A DNA stretch of 64,000 nt from Siphonodentalium dalli (lineage: Eukaryota > Mollusca > Scaphopoda > Gadilida > Siphonodentaliidae): positions 171,114,394 to 171,178,393 of the forward strand of contig CP136069.1 of NCBI GenBank assembly GCA_032622095.1, written 5' to 3'. Positions 1-14,200 of the stretch are shown in pieces. The notes under the pieces were generated by a model. It was given only the letters and a program-made list of their open reading frames with translations, was not told the DNA's origin and ran no database searches. How positions within the stretch are numbered: position 1 is the stretch's first letter; the number at the start of each line of letters is the position of its first letter. The translations under genes were made by a program, and so were the position numbers.

Positions 1-2124
1 TGCAGTACAAAACCTGGAATTGGAATTTATTGATATGTTGAGCGGTTTTGCATGACAGTGAACGTTACAACATTGAACAACGAAGGCAGAGAATAATATA
101 AGTTATTGTGGTGGATGACACGGTGTGGCATTGACGCCTTGGGGTTTATGTTCAACCGAGTCGCGAACCGTCAATCCACCACATAACAAATGTATATATG
201 TTCCTGGTCATTCATAGCAATTTGACATTTATTCCGAAGAATGGTCAGCAGAAACTATCAAAATGTCCTATCGCTCTCTTTATAACGTTGTTCAACGTAA
301 ATGGCGTAATGAAAAAAGCAGCCCACCGATAGACGATGAAAAGGTTGTCTTGGTTGCCCTTATGTTGGCGGCTCTAGATATAGACATGGGATATGTTGCG
401 CGGCTCTCTGAAAAAAAATCGTGCAACTTCGAGTTGGAACTTTACCTACAATGAAATGCATTACTAAGGAACAGTTAGGCCAAAAAAAACAGGGTTTTGG
501 TTCTCGGGCAAATGTTTTTTTCAAATCAATGAGGGAGGGAGGGTTTTATTTTTATTTTTTATTTTTTTCTGCGCATAGTAAGCATGGACAAAGATACCTT
601 CCTCTGTCTAGTAATAACCAGACAGGTAGAGGGAACTGTTATGCATATAAACTCATTTAGTCTTATATAAAAATGACATTGTACTACCAGTGTGCGACTG
701 GGATTACCTAAGAATATATAATGCCCCTGACATTAACTACTGTTATTGTTGTCTAAAAACTGATACCTCCCCATTCTAATATGTGATCCTGAATTTAGTC
801 CTGTGCCTTTCAATTGTATAAAGTTACAATTAGTGTAAGTTGTTCACAATGACTAATTGTAAGAAGAGCATGAGGATCATCTAATCATTTTCTTAATTGT
901 AGTCATCTAGTTTTTTTTGTCATAACATCAGTCATTGCAATAAAAAGGCCTAATGCGGCCCTTTTTATTCAATGCGGCGGGGCCTGAGAACCAAATTTTT
1001 TTGTTTTGATCTTACTAACTAAAAATGAATTACCTGCACTCTGTGTTTATGTTATAAACTTCCCTGTCACAACATCAAAACTATCACATGTTTTGATCAT
1101 GTGGAATATGATATGTACGGGCGAACGCCAGCGTAAATATTCATGGCATGATATATACACATAACGACACGATGTGTAATTGGGAACACATCGTGTCGTT
1201 CTGTGTTTCTTACACGCTTCGGGTCCTAGAATCCATTACAAATTAAAATTACAGGCTTAGAAGGTTTATTTAGGCACATAGAGGGCGTGTTTTGTCATGT
1301 GTGATTATGCTTTTATTTTATAGTTCCGGTTTCATGGTTGAGGTGAACGTCATTTTACGTCAACGAGATGCGTATGGAACGTACGTTGCATACGTATTTG
1401 TAAATAGGGAACAGCAATAACACTGTACTTCTGGGAACAAGCGTGTAATAAACTGTTGACATGACTCTCTGATTGATATGCTTTAATAACTAAGACACGA
1501 GTCCTCGTGTGAATATATATAGCGATATATACATTATTTACAAATGGCCCAAATATTATTCTATAACCCTGAGTATTCAGGGAACAGACCTTCAATATTG
1601 TATGCATATACATCAACTTGGCAATTATTCCATTGAACAAAGGCAATTGGATGAGCCTTGGTTGTCTCGCTCCAATTTGCAAATACACACCGATTGACAG
1701 TGAAATGTATTAGTTGCGCCAGATTATTTTGTAAACTGGCTAAGCTGTTTTGGTGGTCATGGTTGAGTTTTGGGTTCGAAGGTTTCAGAAACTGCCACGA
1801 CAAATTTTATCATCCACCATTATATCTGTCTCAGTCGTCCTCAGATTGTGGCTATGGACTATCTACTGAGGGAACCTGTTGGATACGAATGTATAAAAAA
1901 GATAGCATTGTCGGGCGTTAAATAATTACCATATTGTGATATGTAGAGTCTTGGTGGAGACCGCGTCAATTGGTCATTAACTATTTAAGAGCAAGACAAA
2001 TATCATTTGGAAATTTCAGTTGTTCTTATAAATCAATACATGTCGGGGTCCTGGATACATTGTCTTCATATTTCGAGCTGGTACGATTATATATTAATCA
2101 TTGTAATGTGTTCCGCGGTTACAG
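1..2124. other. Upstream intron of the GARNL3-like gene, no exon recognised
   Basis: I searched this stretch for the RapGAP segment that should precede exon 1 and found no match with splice sites. Apart from a 15-bp-arm hairpin at 1163-1200 it appears as AT-rich unique or old repeat sequence. The segment around 1050-1140 faintly resembles 4050-4150, suggesting an old dispersed repeat. Confidence 0.5.
1163..1200. repeat. Perfect short inverted repeat (hairpin)
   Basis: Two 15-nt arms (AACGACACGATGTGT and its exact reverse complement) enclose an 8-nt spacer. The perfect match suggests a recent or structurally maintained hairpin. No target-site duplication was seen. Confidence 0.7.
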
Positions 2125-2223
2125 AGACAGGAAGCGATGCATTCACTTCATTACTCGACCTTCTCGGAGATCGCATTAGCTTAAAAGGGTGGGACAAATA
2201 CAAAGCTGGACTGGACGTGAAAG
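2125..2223 (+). CDS. GARNL3: GARNL3-like exon 1 of those visible (RapGAP domain)
   Basis: The acceptor is GGTTACAG and the donor AAAG/GTGAGT. It encodes TGSDAF...LLGDRISLKGW...GLDVK, the 'LLGDxIxLKGWxxYxxGLD' segment of Rap/Ran-GAP domains. The exon begins 2 nt into a codon, so at least one earlier exon exists. I found no convincing match for the preceding RapGAP segment in positions 1-2124. Confidence 0.88.
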
Positions 2224-5200
2224 GTGAGTGTTTCTTCTTCTGCAGCTATTACACACAAGTCGGACCAAGTGATCCTGCGTGTATGTCAGTGTATTCAAGA
2301 ACATACGCAACTAGCTCAGCAGTATTGGCTGATATATTAAAGATATATTATGGACTTGTTCGGGTGCATGAAACTGATAAATTAGTACTCATGCGCAATG
2401 TCAACTGGGGGAATGTAGCATTCTACTAACGTCGCCAAAACATTAAAAGAAATCTACCATACCACTCCATAGAAAACACCGTCTGAACTACGCTCAATTG
2501 TAAATATTTCCATCTCGATTCGGGACGCAATAATCGGCGATAAACTAACGCAAATGATTTCGCCATCGATACTCATTGCATTTAATAAATATATATGACT
2601 GACGATGTGTGTTGTAAATTTGGAGTAATTTTCATAATAATAACGACTTTGATGAAGATTATTCTCCATTTCTATTTGATCACCCAACCGGAGTGTTTCA
2701 CATCACTTTAACATGTAACATGCGGTCCAAGTAATCACAATGAACTGAAATTGTATATAGTTATATATGTGTATTTGTTCTAAGTTTCTGCTCAAGTATG
2801 ACCTTATTAATATGACACATTTTAATCGGAATTAGATATATTCATGATCAGCGTCAGAAATTTGAGTTTGCGTTTCCACCAGAGTGTATGCCATTCGTCC
2901 ATGAGTATATATGTTGTCTCGGTTGCTGTCAGAACAACGAGTGATGCATGTAATTATGTACTGAAATAACTGCTTGGTTCATATATGAAGTATACAATTG
3001 TCATGTCCATTTACACAATATTAGAGGTCCCTAACGACTTGCTTGTCTCACTGTGTGAGTATATACGCGATAAAACGTTAACAATCTTAAACCTGACGTC
3101 CCCATTTAATTGAAACAACATGATGTGTCTTAAATCACTCTCACTGATGGGCCTTACTGATGGGCCTTACTGATGGGCCTTGTCACACGTCAACTGGAAA
3201 CGGGAAGCTTGTCGTCGAATCTATTTCATCTCATTGAAACTTATTTTGTAATATATAATGTCCAATATGGAATGAATACTGTTTAGACCAACGGTGCACA
3301 ACTTGTCTCAGACTGAGCTGTCATTGTTTCAGGTAATACGACGGGCCATAGCTCAGTGTACACAGTATATGAGGGGCACGAGATAATGTTCCATATTTCA
3401 ACATTCCTTCCACACTCACAAGACAATCGGCAACAGGTGAGACTTAGCTATATATTGCGTCATGAATATCTACTCTGGTTACGCCTGTAGAAATCATACT
3501 CCACCTTTTCAAAACATGGGAACTTTTTGATGTTATGGCCAGTTCTGATGGGGAACTTTATAACATTGAACAACCAAACGCAGGGGATTTATTTCGTTGT
3601 AACTGCTTGTTCCTTAGATATTTATGTCATAGTAGTAGTGGTCCCAGTTCGAGACTGCATGATTTCATGAGTATATATCGCAATATACATGTACATTGAA
3701 TTATTTCGGGAGAAATTCCATTATTTTGAGAGATGTAAATCAAATTTGGCCCAACGAAGTCACATACATCCTGCAATAGGGCAGTGAACTATATATACTG
3801 TGAAATACATCAAGGGAACTAACTAAGAAATATATTACCTGTACTGTTTTCACACCTTATACGCACACGATTAGATAGCGAAAGACACTAAATTGGGGTT
3901 CACAATTAATATCAATCGATATTCAAACGCAGTAACTGTGCTGGATACAAGGGAGGTTAGGATTGCATTTCGAAATAAGTATCCTGAGCTAATCAATCGC
4001 TATCCAATCGTGAACCCCGTGAATCGTGTGCGTATTGGCTGGTTTTTAAATGTTATAAACTTCACGTTCTGAACATCAACATGTTCCCGGGTTTTGAGCT
4101 GGTGGAAAATGATCGCTACATGGGATCGATTGACAGAGGGTGTTGGAAATATCCGCACTGTCAACAGGCGGTTGTGAACGAATCTATTGACATTTGCTTC
4201 GGTTGCACTATTTGCCATGAATTAACTGATAAATGTGTACACCACATTTCACCACGTTAATCCGCGTTTCACAGCGATGTGTAACTGGTGGGGAAATGAT
4301 TCCGTACAGTTACGCCGACATCCTGGGGGTGGTAATTTCCGCTTCGTGATTTGTTTTCAGGGGATCGGCGGAAATATCGTGGATTTCATGGAAGGCAGTC
4401 CCATATTATGTAGCAATCGACCAATCATGTAACAGAATGCACACTTGTTTCGGTGACGGCATCGAACACTCCTAATCAATTAGTCCCACGGATCCATCTC
4501 ATATCGCCATTTTCGCCTCGTTAAGGTCTGGTGGCTCAATGCGTTCACAGTCGGAATATCCCAAAAATAAAGCATTTTCAGAGTCGGAGCTGTCATCAAA
4601 TTAATCATGTTACCGCTAAATCAGCGTGGCCATATGACGATACTCGTCTGTTATCATGTCTGAAAAAACGACACTCAATCTACTGCACAATAAGGGGCTT
4701 GTGTTCGTTACTCTGTTTTCACAGACTACCAATCACAGGTTAACATTCGGATTCTTAACCAAAGCTCGAAACACCCAATGGACCGGGTTACTCCTTTGCG
4801 AGCTACTGTTCGTCGTCGATAATGCACTGCTAGCCCACTCACAACAGCAGTTACACAACAGTTATATTGCGTGCTTCGACTATGTAAATGTCTCTCGTAT
4901 ATTAACCCTTTACCCAACAAAACGGCCAAAACCGGCCAAATAAAGCTTCAACAGCCTAAAATATCTTCGGTCTGTCTCAATAGAACCATACAAATATGGA
5001 TATCATTGGAACCGGCTCCTTCACCACATTGTGATAGTTACAGTTATGCCCTGTGCCAATGCATTCTCTTATATATGCGAGTCGACCATAGGTCGCCTCG
5101 CATATATAAGAGAATGCATTGGCCTAAAACACTTTTTACCATTTTTTCTTACATTCTTTAACAATTTTAGAATTTGTTATGTGTTAAGCCAATGCATTCT

Positions 5201-8200
5201 CTTATATATGCGAGGCGACCTATGGTCGACTCGCATATATAAGAGAATGCATTGGCACAGGGCCGTTCTGTTGGGTAAAGGGTTAAATGCTGAGGAGGTT
5301 CAAGAGGACGAACACTTCTAAAAATTGAATAATCTGCTGATTATATCAGTTGCAAGATTTATTGAACAAGTTTTAACATGCGGGTACATAGCTTTGACTT
5401 AAACCCAGCACAAACCCAGCACAAAAAGACCAAGATTGTGAGCCAGGACAAACCACATCAACCCACGATCAACATCACCGATACCAACATTGCGGTTGTT
5501 GTTAGTTTTGCCGACCTGTGATAAACCACCACTAGCAAAACATGTATGTCCCTGGATAGTGCTATCAACACTCAACAGTGAGAAAAATCGGCAATGTCCA
5601 AACTCAAATTGAGCCTACACGCTTGATGTCGAATCCGGTCCATGGCGTTATATCATAGTTCTGAGAACAAGTATATGTCTTACTCCACATATAGAGCCAA
5701 ACGCAAAGATAGGGTGCTGTGACCAAAAGCACAATTTTCACACTTGCGTTATATGCACAACGGACTGGCATTCTCGGCACTGCCCAATCAACCGTTCAAG
5801 AAGGTGTAAATTTGAACGTGACTCAGACTAATGATATCTTCTAGATCGACGGACTGATTCCGACGAATCAAAGTTAAATTGGTGTTATAAATAAATATAG
5901 GAAAGTTTCAGATTGAATGGGAGGTCTATCTTTGGACAATACGTATCAACATACATGTATAATAAGATACAATATGCGTCATGGACAGCTGGAAGATACG
6001 TTTGTAAGCTACTGGTGACACGCTCATACATGTATCACCCGAGTGTGAATTGTTTCACGTTGGTAACTTGGTAGCGATAAGATACGGGCTATAATACGTG
6101 ATCGTATCAGAATACACGCGACTTAGAAACTAATGCGAAATGTTGCCTGGGCCTTAATTTGAAAATAGAGTATGCTGTGTTGCTCGGCACTTTCGTGGTT
6201 GTGATTTCACTTCCTTGTCCTATAATGCAGTCTGCATGTTGACGTTGTATATATGCTTAAGCTCTATAATCATAACCTCGAACATATTTTTCAGGTTGAA
6301 AGAAAGCGACATATCGGTAACGACATTGTGAATATCATATTCTACGACTGTGATCCATCTAAAACATCCGCCTTCAATCCCAACTTCATGAAAACCAGAT
6401 TCACACGTATCCTTTTATTCCTATGTCCGGATATGGCTATACTGTGTGACTCGGTGTCCACTAACATTTTCCAACCGCGCAGCGACGTTTGAGTTTTAAT
6501 TTTTGAATGAACATCAACTCTGCAAATACAGACCGTCATACGTTGAAATATTTAGAGAAATTACTGTGGGTATACCATAGGAAATCACTCTCTGGTCATT
6601 AAATTTCGGGCGTGTAGTCTTGAATAAACTCTCTGAATGGGTCATTTTAATATTATCAAAAACTGGAGGATATATAGTTCCATAAATGTATATATTGCCT
6701 GCGTTCGCTTTCAATTGTTAATGCTTGTAAGTGTTCCACAATCGGCTGGTAACATCACGTCAATCCACCAGTCGCCATAATTATGGCTGACTAAAGTTCA
6801 AGAATCTAATGTCTCGCACGTATATTATGCCATGGAACACCATACGTCAATTGGAACGTATACTAACATAGCGCATACCTTATGCGCTTGAGTGTACCTG
6901 TTTTAAGTCATGTTGCAACAATAACATACCTGTACGAGTACATGCATACTGAACGACTGGACCAGAAACACTGCCAACACGTTCTCAGGATTTCGTACTA
7001 TCTGTTATATCCTTAACATATGATAAGATATTTTTGCAGTTGTTCATTACATATCATCTTCTGATACATATAGGTGAGTAGAAGGTCACTTAGGTTTTAG
7101 CAACGCGTGCACGACATACTCGTAATTTCATGGGCGCCTTCTGCATTGATCTCCAAATGTTAATTGACATCGTCATTGGATATCTCCCATTGACGAAAAT
7201 CTTAAATGCCATTTGCGCCATGAATTAGATTTATAAATGTCAAACAATGATATTTTATTATTGGAAAAGTAACGCGACACATGTAAGTATTGGTGTCTCT
7301 ATAAACATCGAAACTGTATGAAATAAATGGGTAGATAATTATATAGTAATTGATATTGGGTCTTAGGCACACCTTTTTATTATAAAAACTTATTAATTCC
7401 ATACATATAGACACAGAATAAAAGCAAATAAGGTTCTATAAAAAAATTGGAAAACTGAATATGTCTTTAACCAACACCGTCAATTAATTGTAATACAAAT
7501 ATGACATTGTTATTTTCAGGATGCAGTGCCAATGATTTCACATCAAATATTCTGCCATCTTATACATATATTCATAGAATATGACACCACGGTGTTGGAC
7601 TAACTTACTGACTTATTATTATTTTTATATAGATTACAGATCTACTCCCAGGACACGGTGCCACTGTTTGGTCCGCCATTACCATCTCCGCCTATATTCT
7701 TAAAGAATAACGAATTCAGGGATTTTTTGCTAGTTAAACGTGAGTAATCTTGTACATCATTAGTATACTAAAAGGTGCATATTCCGATTAAGCGCCCCTC
7801 AACTACTATATTTATTTAGATTCGGGGTAAAAAACATATTTGATTCGAGTCGAGGAACCCACCTATCAAAGCTCAATCAATTCTTTATTATCATGACATA
7901 TAATACATGGGTATCGAGATTTATTACAGTTATTAGATATCGATTTTTGAAATCTATTATTTTTTACCATCGTGACGTATTAGTGTCCTTCTAAAAAGTC
8001 GACGTGCCGACGGTCTCCGACCAAATTGCGGATGAAGATGGATAACTATAAAATCAAGAGGCTTTGTGTTGAAAATAAGGCAAAATTTCGTCGACACTAC
8101 ATGTACTTGTGAAACGAACATATATGGCTCTTTTCGGCCAGTTGATCCAATAGTTGTGGCACTATCATGTATATAACGATGTATCTGATTATAAATGTAG

Positions 8201-11200
8201 TACGTGTACGTCGAATTTCAGTCATCAACGGAGAGAAAGCGGCTATCAACAATCCATTGTTCGCTCAAAAACGGGAAAGGACACTGGACATGCTAATCAA
8301 AAACCTGTACCAGGAACATCTTCCAGAAACGAACCGAGTAAGTTAAGATACCTCGCCAGAATCCCTATTCGAAAAATTACATATATATATACGTGTATAT
8401 CGTAGTTTAATATCCACAAACGTGTACATTATGTGTCACTTGTCCGGTAGAGTGCATGTGCTTCAATTGTCATGCAGCCCCCGGCACGTGCATTTTGCGA
8501 GATTCACCACGCTTCCCCGCTAAGTGGATTTATTTGCTTTGTGGAACATGCACACGTCAGAACATGCACGGGTGATACACGTGTGTTGGGGGTCAGCAAG
8601 GGTGTGCTTGTTTTCAACGACGATCGGATGACAAAACTACGCATGTATATTTATATATCACACTTATTTTGTAAATTTCATCTTTACACCTTACTATGTG
8701 GTACTGTGGATATAAATTTATACTGTAAGTGTAAATTTTCAAAACGTCATTTCATTGGTTAAACGTTTATACCTATATAGTAGATCTACATCGTAGTTAG
8801 AAAAATATTTCTTCTGTTACATTGTTTTAAAATTGTAAGTTATTCTGATAATGTTAGGGAAATTGCCTGCATTTCAAATTTGAATATCAAATGACTGATG
8901 GCTTAGAAACAGGGTGACGTCATGACGTAAAAGTATGCATCACTATGCGAGATGCACATTCTTTATATGGTCGTGTTTGTTTCTCTCGACGAGGATATAT
9001 ATTTTAACAGTAAACAGCGAAATAGTTCCCGGAACAAATCAAAACTATAATAAGTATGGCATAAATAAAATACACCCATAGTAGCCGTGGGTACCAAATT
9101 GTCACCAATCGTGGTAGTGTGGCTTTAAACATGCACTCGCCAAAAGGCTCGTTGTTAAAACCACAATTATAGTCGTGGTAAAAATGTTGTACTCTCGGCT
9201 ACTATGGGTGTATTATATATGTATACCACATTAGAAGCATAAGTATTACAAGAGGAAGCCACACATTACGCATTATGTCTTTGTTTATTTAGTATATATA
9301 TCCCTACTGTATATATAGCAATATTATCATAGATCAATATAAATTATCACAACGTTTGTATTTTCAGAACAACATGCTTCCAAGACGCGCCTTCAGCGAC
9401 ATCATTCACGATTCGACGAATGTTAACCGAAAAGAAGAATTGAGGATTATCGACTTCATCCGCGTGGGGCAGGTTAGCTATGTAGCTATACTTTAATCAT
9501 AGGCTGTCAATCCAAGGAATGCATTAAAACATTCATCTGGTTGTCAGACCAAAATGTTATCAAATAATTAAGGTTACTTCTCGATAACCTACATTTCTTG
9601 ACTATTTTCTCTACATAAATGACAGCCTATATATCGCGTGTCTAAAACTGTACATCAATTATATTGGATAATTCAATGCTCGTTGTAATATGAAAATTGC
9701 AGAATTTGAGAAAAACTGGTTTCAGATAGAAAGCGCTATAAATAAAAATGATGCAAAGATTTCTTGATATATACTCATCAGACTCGCGGTTTTTCCTTTA
9801 AGAATTATGTTTCCGTTCTACCTCTTACTCTCTTCAATTATAATTATAGAAATTATAGCCACCCTTCAGTGAGTGTCGTGCTAAACCGAAACAAAAATGA
9901 AAATAACATGTTTTAACATGAATTAAAACTCCAACTCATTGCCCGATCGCCTGTTTAGAGCCACCGAATGCCCGTTGATGTAAATAAGAGTGCAAGCGTG
10001 AGCGAGTGAATGAGTGTATGCCTGAATGTATGTATCAGATGCATATTATCTATCTATATTTTGTATGTTGTACAACCATTCATTATGTATGTTAAATCAT
10101 CTGACTGATTCAATAAATAATAAAAAAAACAAAAAACAAAACATTATATTGGATAATTCCTACGATTTAAAAGGGAATTTCGATGTTGCATTATAATTCC
10201 TCTTGGTAGGACTCCCCCGACAATAACCGTGCTGCTACCCCTCAGTGCAAAAGTACTGAACATATGGAAAAATCAACAAGACGCACGTTGACGATACAGC
10301 AGCGTCATGTTGGCGAGATTGTACTCCAGAAATTCAGTAACATTCTGCATGTAATTTCGTCGCTTTTCAGACTCTAAAGTTGAAGACTATTATTAAAGGC
10401 GACGCACCAACAAGCTTGGCTAACACGGTTCAAATGAAGCGACAGGTATGGTAATTTAGTTACAGAAACTACAATTCTAGCAGCAGAAATCTTGTTAACT
10501 CGAGAGACAAATCGAAAGTGATCTAAATTTGGTTAATCATTATCTCGACTCTATTGCGTCGGATCTGATATCTGAAGCAATATCCGATCTTCGATTTCAA
10601 TCATCTTGTTTGTTAATAGAATTCTCAAAACGAAATGCAGCTATCAACGCGGATAATTGCACCAGCTGTCAACAACATCCCATTCCTCTCGATTTGACAC
10701 AGACGCAACTGCAAGCGCCTAGAGAGATTAATTGAGTGTTACGTGTTCTTTTCAGTGTTTTTATCTGATATTGCGATGTCCAGATATTCATTATCTTGGG
10801 AAATATAAAATTAAAGCCACATGGCGGTTTGCGTCCCAAAATAGATGTACACCTAATAATATTCATCTTGAATATTTCCCGGTTTCTAAATTGGCCGATA
10901 AATACTTGAACTACCTTTCTGCGGTCATTGCATGTCCGAGAAAGACGCATTTGAGTCATAAACATACAACTTTGAACACGGTGTTTAGGTCCCCAACAAA
11001 CAACAGTCATGTGTACGGCATAGAACCAAAAAGAGCGTTCCGTTTATTCTATTCCTGGTATGGAACAATTAAAGAGCCTTTGTTTCATTTTGTGCAAAAA
11101 ATTGAAAACCGCTGGAAAATGGCTGTCACCATGGGAAGTATGTTTCGGAGCATATGAAGCCGGTATATTAATATACCGGTATTTGTAAACATATCCTATA

Positions 11201-14200
11201 CCTGCTTCCAAATAACTTAGACAAAATTTGGAAGCTCGAAAGAGCCACGCCCGTTTAGTTGTTATACTACCGAACAGGGTCCGCGCTGGACCGAAATTTT
11301 CTTTTGCCAAAATATTTTTTTTTTCCACCAAATTCTTTTAGAATTTTCCAAATGCTATTATTATTCGTCTTAACGACCTTTGATATCGATAAGAATGCAG
11401 TTAGATAATAATTATTTTTCATACAAAATAAACCAATCAAAGAACAATAAAATGATAGTAGGGTTGCTTCATCAGAAGGCACACTACAAGGGTATTAGCT
11501 ATGTAAACACCACCACACTAAATATTGGTAATCCCTCCACCCATCGACACTATATATAATAGCTATCAGATTAACTGCATTTTAATAGAGGTGTTAACTT
11601 TTCATAAACCATATAAAACACCACTAATATAATTATACTGTAAGAGTGTCCTGAAATGAATGGTATTGATTGACCAATATTTGTCAGCTCTCTTGAGGAA
11701 TTAAAAAGTGACTTGCCAAAACTCTTGCCAAATGAAAAGATGTTTTGCCAAATGTTAATTATTTTTTTGGCAAGTGGCAGCGCGAACCCTGCAACCGAAA
11801 CACTGATAATGGTGTATATATACATCTAACACGACAACGTTAACCGGTGCAACAACGACACCTTATCAGATCGAAAGTATAACTTGTCATTGGTCCAGAC
11901 ATATTAATGTTAGTATGAAGGCAACAGCTTCTATATTGGCATATCTTCTGATTTTTTTTCCAGCCGTGGCAGCCACACGAATTTTATCTTGATTTTCAAC
12001 ACAAGATAATCAGCGGTGACTCATGGGGTGAGTGTCTGTACCCTGTGTGACTCTTATGAGAGTTATAAACGTAATATGAGTGGCTGTACCCTGTGTGACT
12101 CTTATGATATTTATAAACGTTGTCTGTTGAGTTGGAGAATCGCATATGAAAACAGTTTACTTGCCGGCGAGTTCGCAAACTGTTTCATGCTCGAATCTCG
12201 GAATATCCTACATATGCGAGACATTGTACGCTTATCTTATATCCGCCGAAAACATGAAAAGATACTGCACGAAAAGCATTGTATCGGCATTATATGATCT
12301 GATGTGAGATTTCCTATTCCCCGTAAGTTTAGTTCTGGGTACGTTCCACGTGGTTACCCAGAACGGCGCCCGAACAACTTCGTGTTAATCGTATCTACTG
12401 TAAACCATTTGGTTTGAACTCGATCACGCGACTCTTGGCCGTATGGTGACGTTTATGGCGACCGTTGGCAATCGCAACGTGTTTTATTCAACATATGTGC
12501 ACGCTTCAGTGGTCAATTGTGAATCGAGAACTAAAGTTAACAATCCTCCACCAATCAGAATGCGTGTTTAGTTACAAATATTCAAGTTGAGTTACAATTT
12601 TCATTGATCGTGAGCCTCTCCAGGACCATCAATTACAACAAAGCAAAGTGGATTTCACCATGTTATATATACTGATACTAAATTAAATTTGTTCAATCAT
12701 CTGATCCTCCGCTGAGCTCAGGTAGTTTGATTCAGCGATGTCTCATGTTAGTATTTAACATGATTATACATTCAGCTGAGTGACTGCTACACTGCATGGC
12801 CAGCCAGAACTTTCACGCGCTGGTAAACAGTGTACAAAAGGATTGTTTTTCCTAAATAGTGTGTAATGTCTATATGACAACACGGTATTTCGCGTTGTAT
12901 TTATTGTTGGACTATGTTACATGTCAGTCGTTATACATTGTGACTAAAACACATACTCAGTATGTGGGACAACATAGTCGCTTCGTCAAGTGCCACGCCT
13001 TTCTCATAAATACGAACAATTTCAAAATTAGTAATTAATTTGCCTCGTGACTTCAGTTCAGCCTTTGCTAGGCCATTCAGTCAGCAGAATAATTGGGCGT
13101 GCTTTTCAGTCAGCCGAGTTACATCTGAAGCCAGTTATTTATATCGATCACGTTATCGTTGCTAACTGCTTGGGCATCTTGTATTGTGCTGACTTAATGT
13201 GCTGCGTGGGCTAGTCTCAAATTAATGACAGTTTTGTGAAAATAAATAACACTCCGCTTTTTAAGCTATATGATATGAGAAATGAAAGTAGTGTGTGTTT
13301 GTATTATTGGGTGATATGGCACTGTGGTCGTTGGGGGCGCATTTAGTGAGAAACTCTTTGGTGTTCACACAATCTACCACAATGACAACAGCGCCGTACC
13401 CCACAATAACACACACCCGCAACATTTATTTCTTAAATATATATGTATTCCAGGGGACAAGTTGGTAATTGCTTGCGAAACAGAAACGGTGATCATTGAG
13501 GGTAAGTGTTCCTACATTGTTGGGCGACTATACCATATATCTGTATCACGCCAAGACAAAACATCAAAATTACTAACCTTGTGCTCTCTTTCAATTGATC
13601 ATGTCAAGGTATCATGCACCGAATCAAGAATTCAAGGACGTGTGCTATTTGACAAATCGAGCGCTACTGACAAATTGGACTACCGCATGGGAAGAAGAGG
13701 CACAACTCACTTACTCTGGACCCCAATTCAATTAATCAATTGTCGATCCATATTCATAAATCTTGGCGTCCACTATATTAAGGGGTTCGCGAATCACAAT
13801 GGGAAAGACATTATTTAACTCAGTGTGCCAATGCACTCACTCAATCAGTCATTGATTTATACAAGGATATCTAGTCCTGTTGTACCTTGTTGGTCGGTTA
13901 ATGAAGAGCACCGCAATGCAGTGCAGTTATTCGTGCAAACATTTCTGGATAATTAAAAAAATCCATCGCATTGTCTTGCGGCTTGATTCAATCCTCCCAA
14001 ATATGAGACTGCATTATCACTCAGATGTATAACGTCTGTTGCGTGTGCACAACATGAAATGTTCATTGCGTTTTCAACACGTTAGACGCCGAATTTCGTC
14101 ATACATTTGTAACAACGGCAAGTGCTTGCCGCTAATCACAAGATGTGTGTTTTCATATGAGCACTTTATAAAATGAAATCACAGATACTTTTGTGTACGA

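Noticed and set aside
263-454. A 63-codon frame as a possible upstream GARNL3 exon
   Set aside because: It lacks splice borders in phase with exon 1 and shows none of the expected RapGAP residues.
7639-7640. Alternative acceptor ATTACAG for GARNL3-like exon 5
   Set aside because: It would give the wrong phase after the 46-nt exon; the upstream acceptor at 7631-7632 restores phase and adds residues matching the family.
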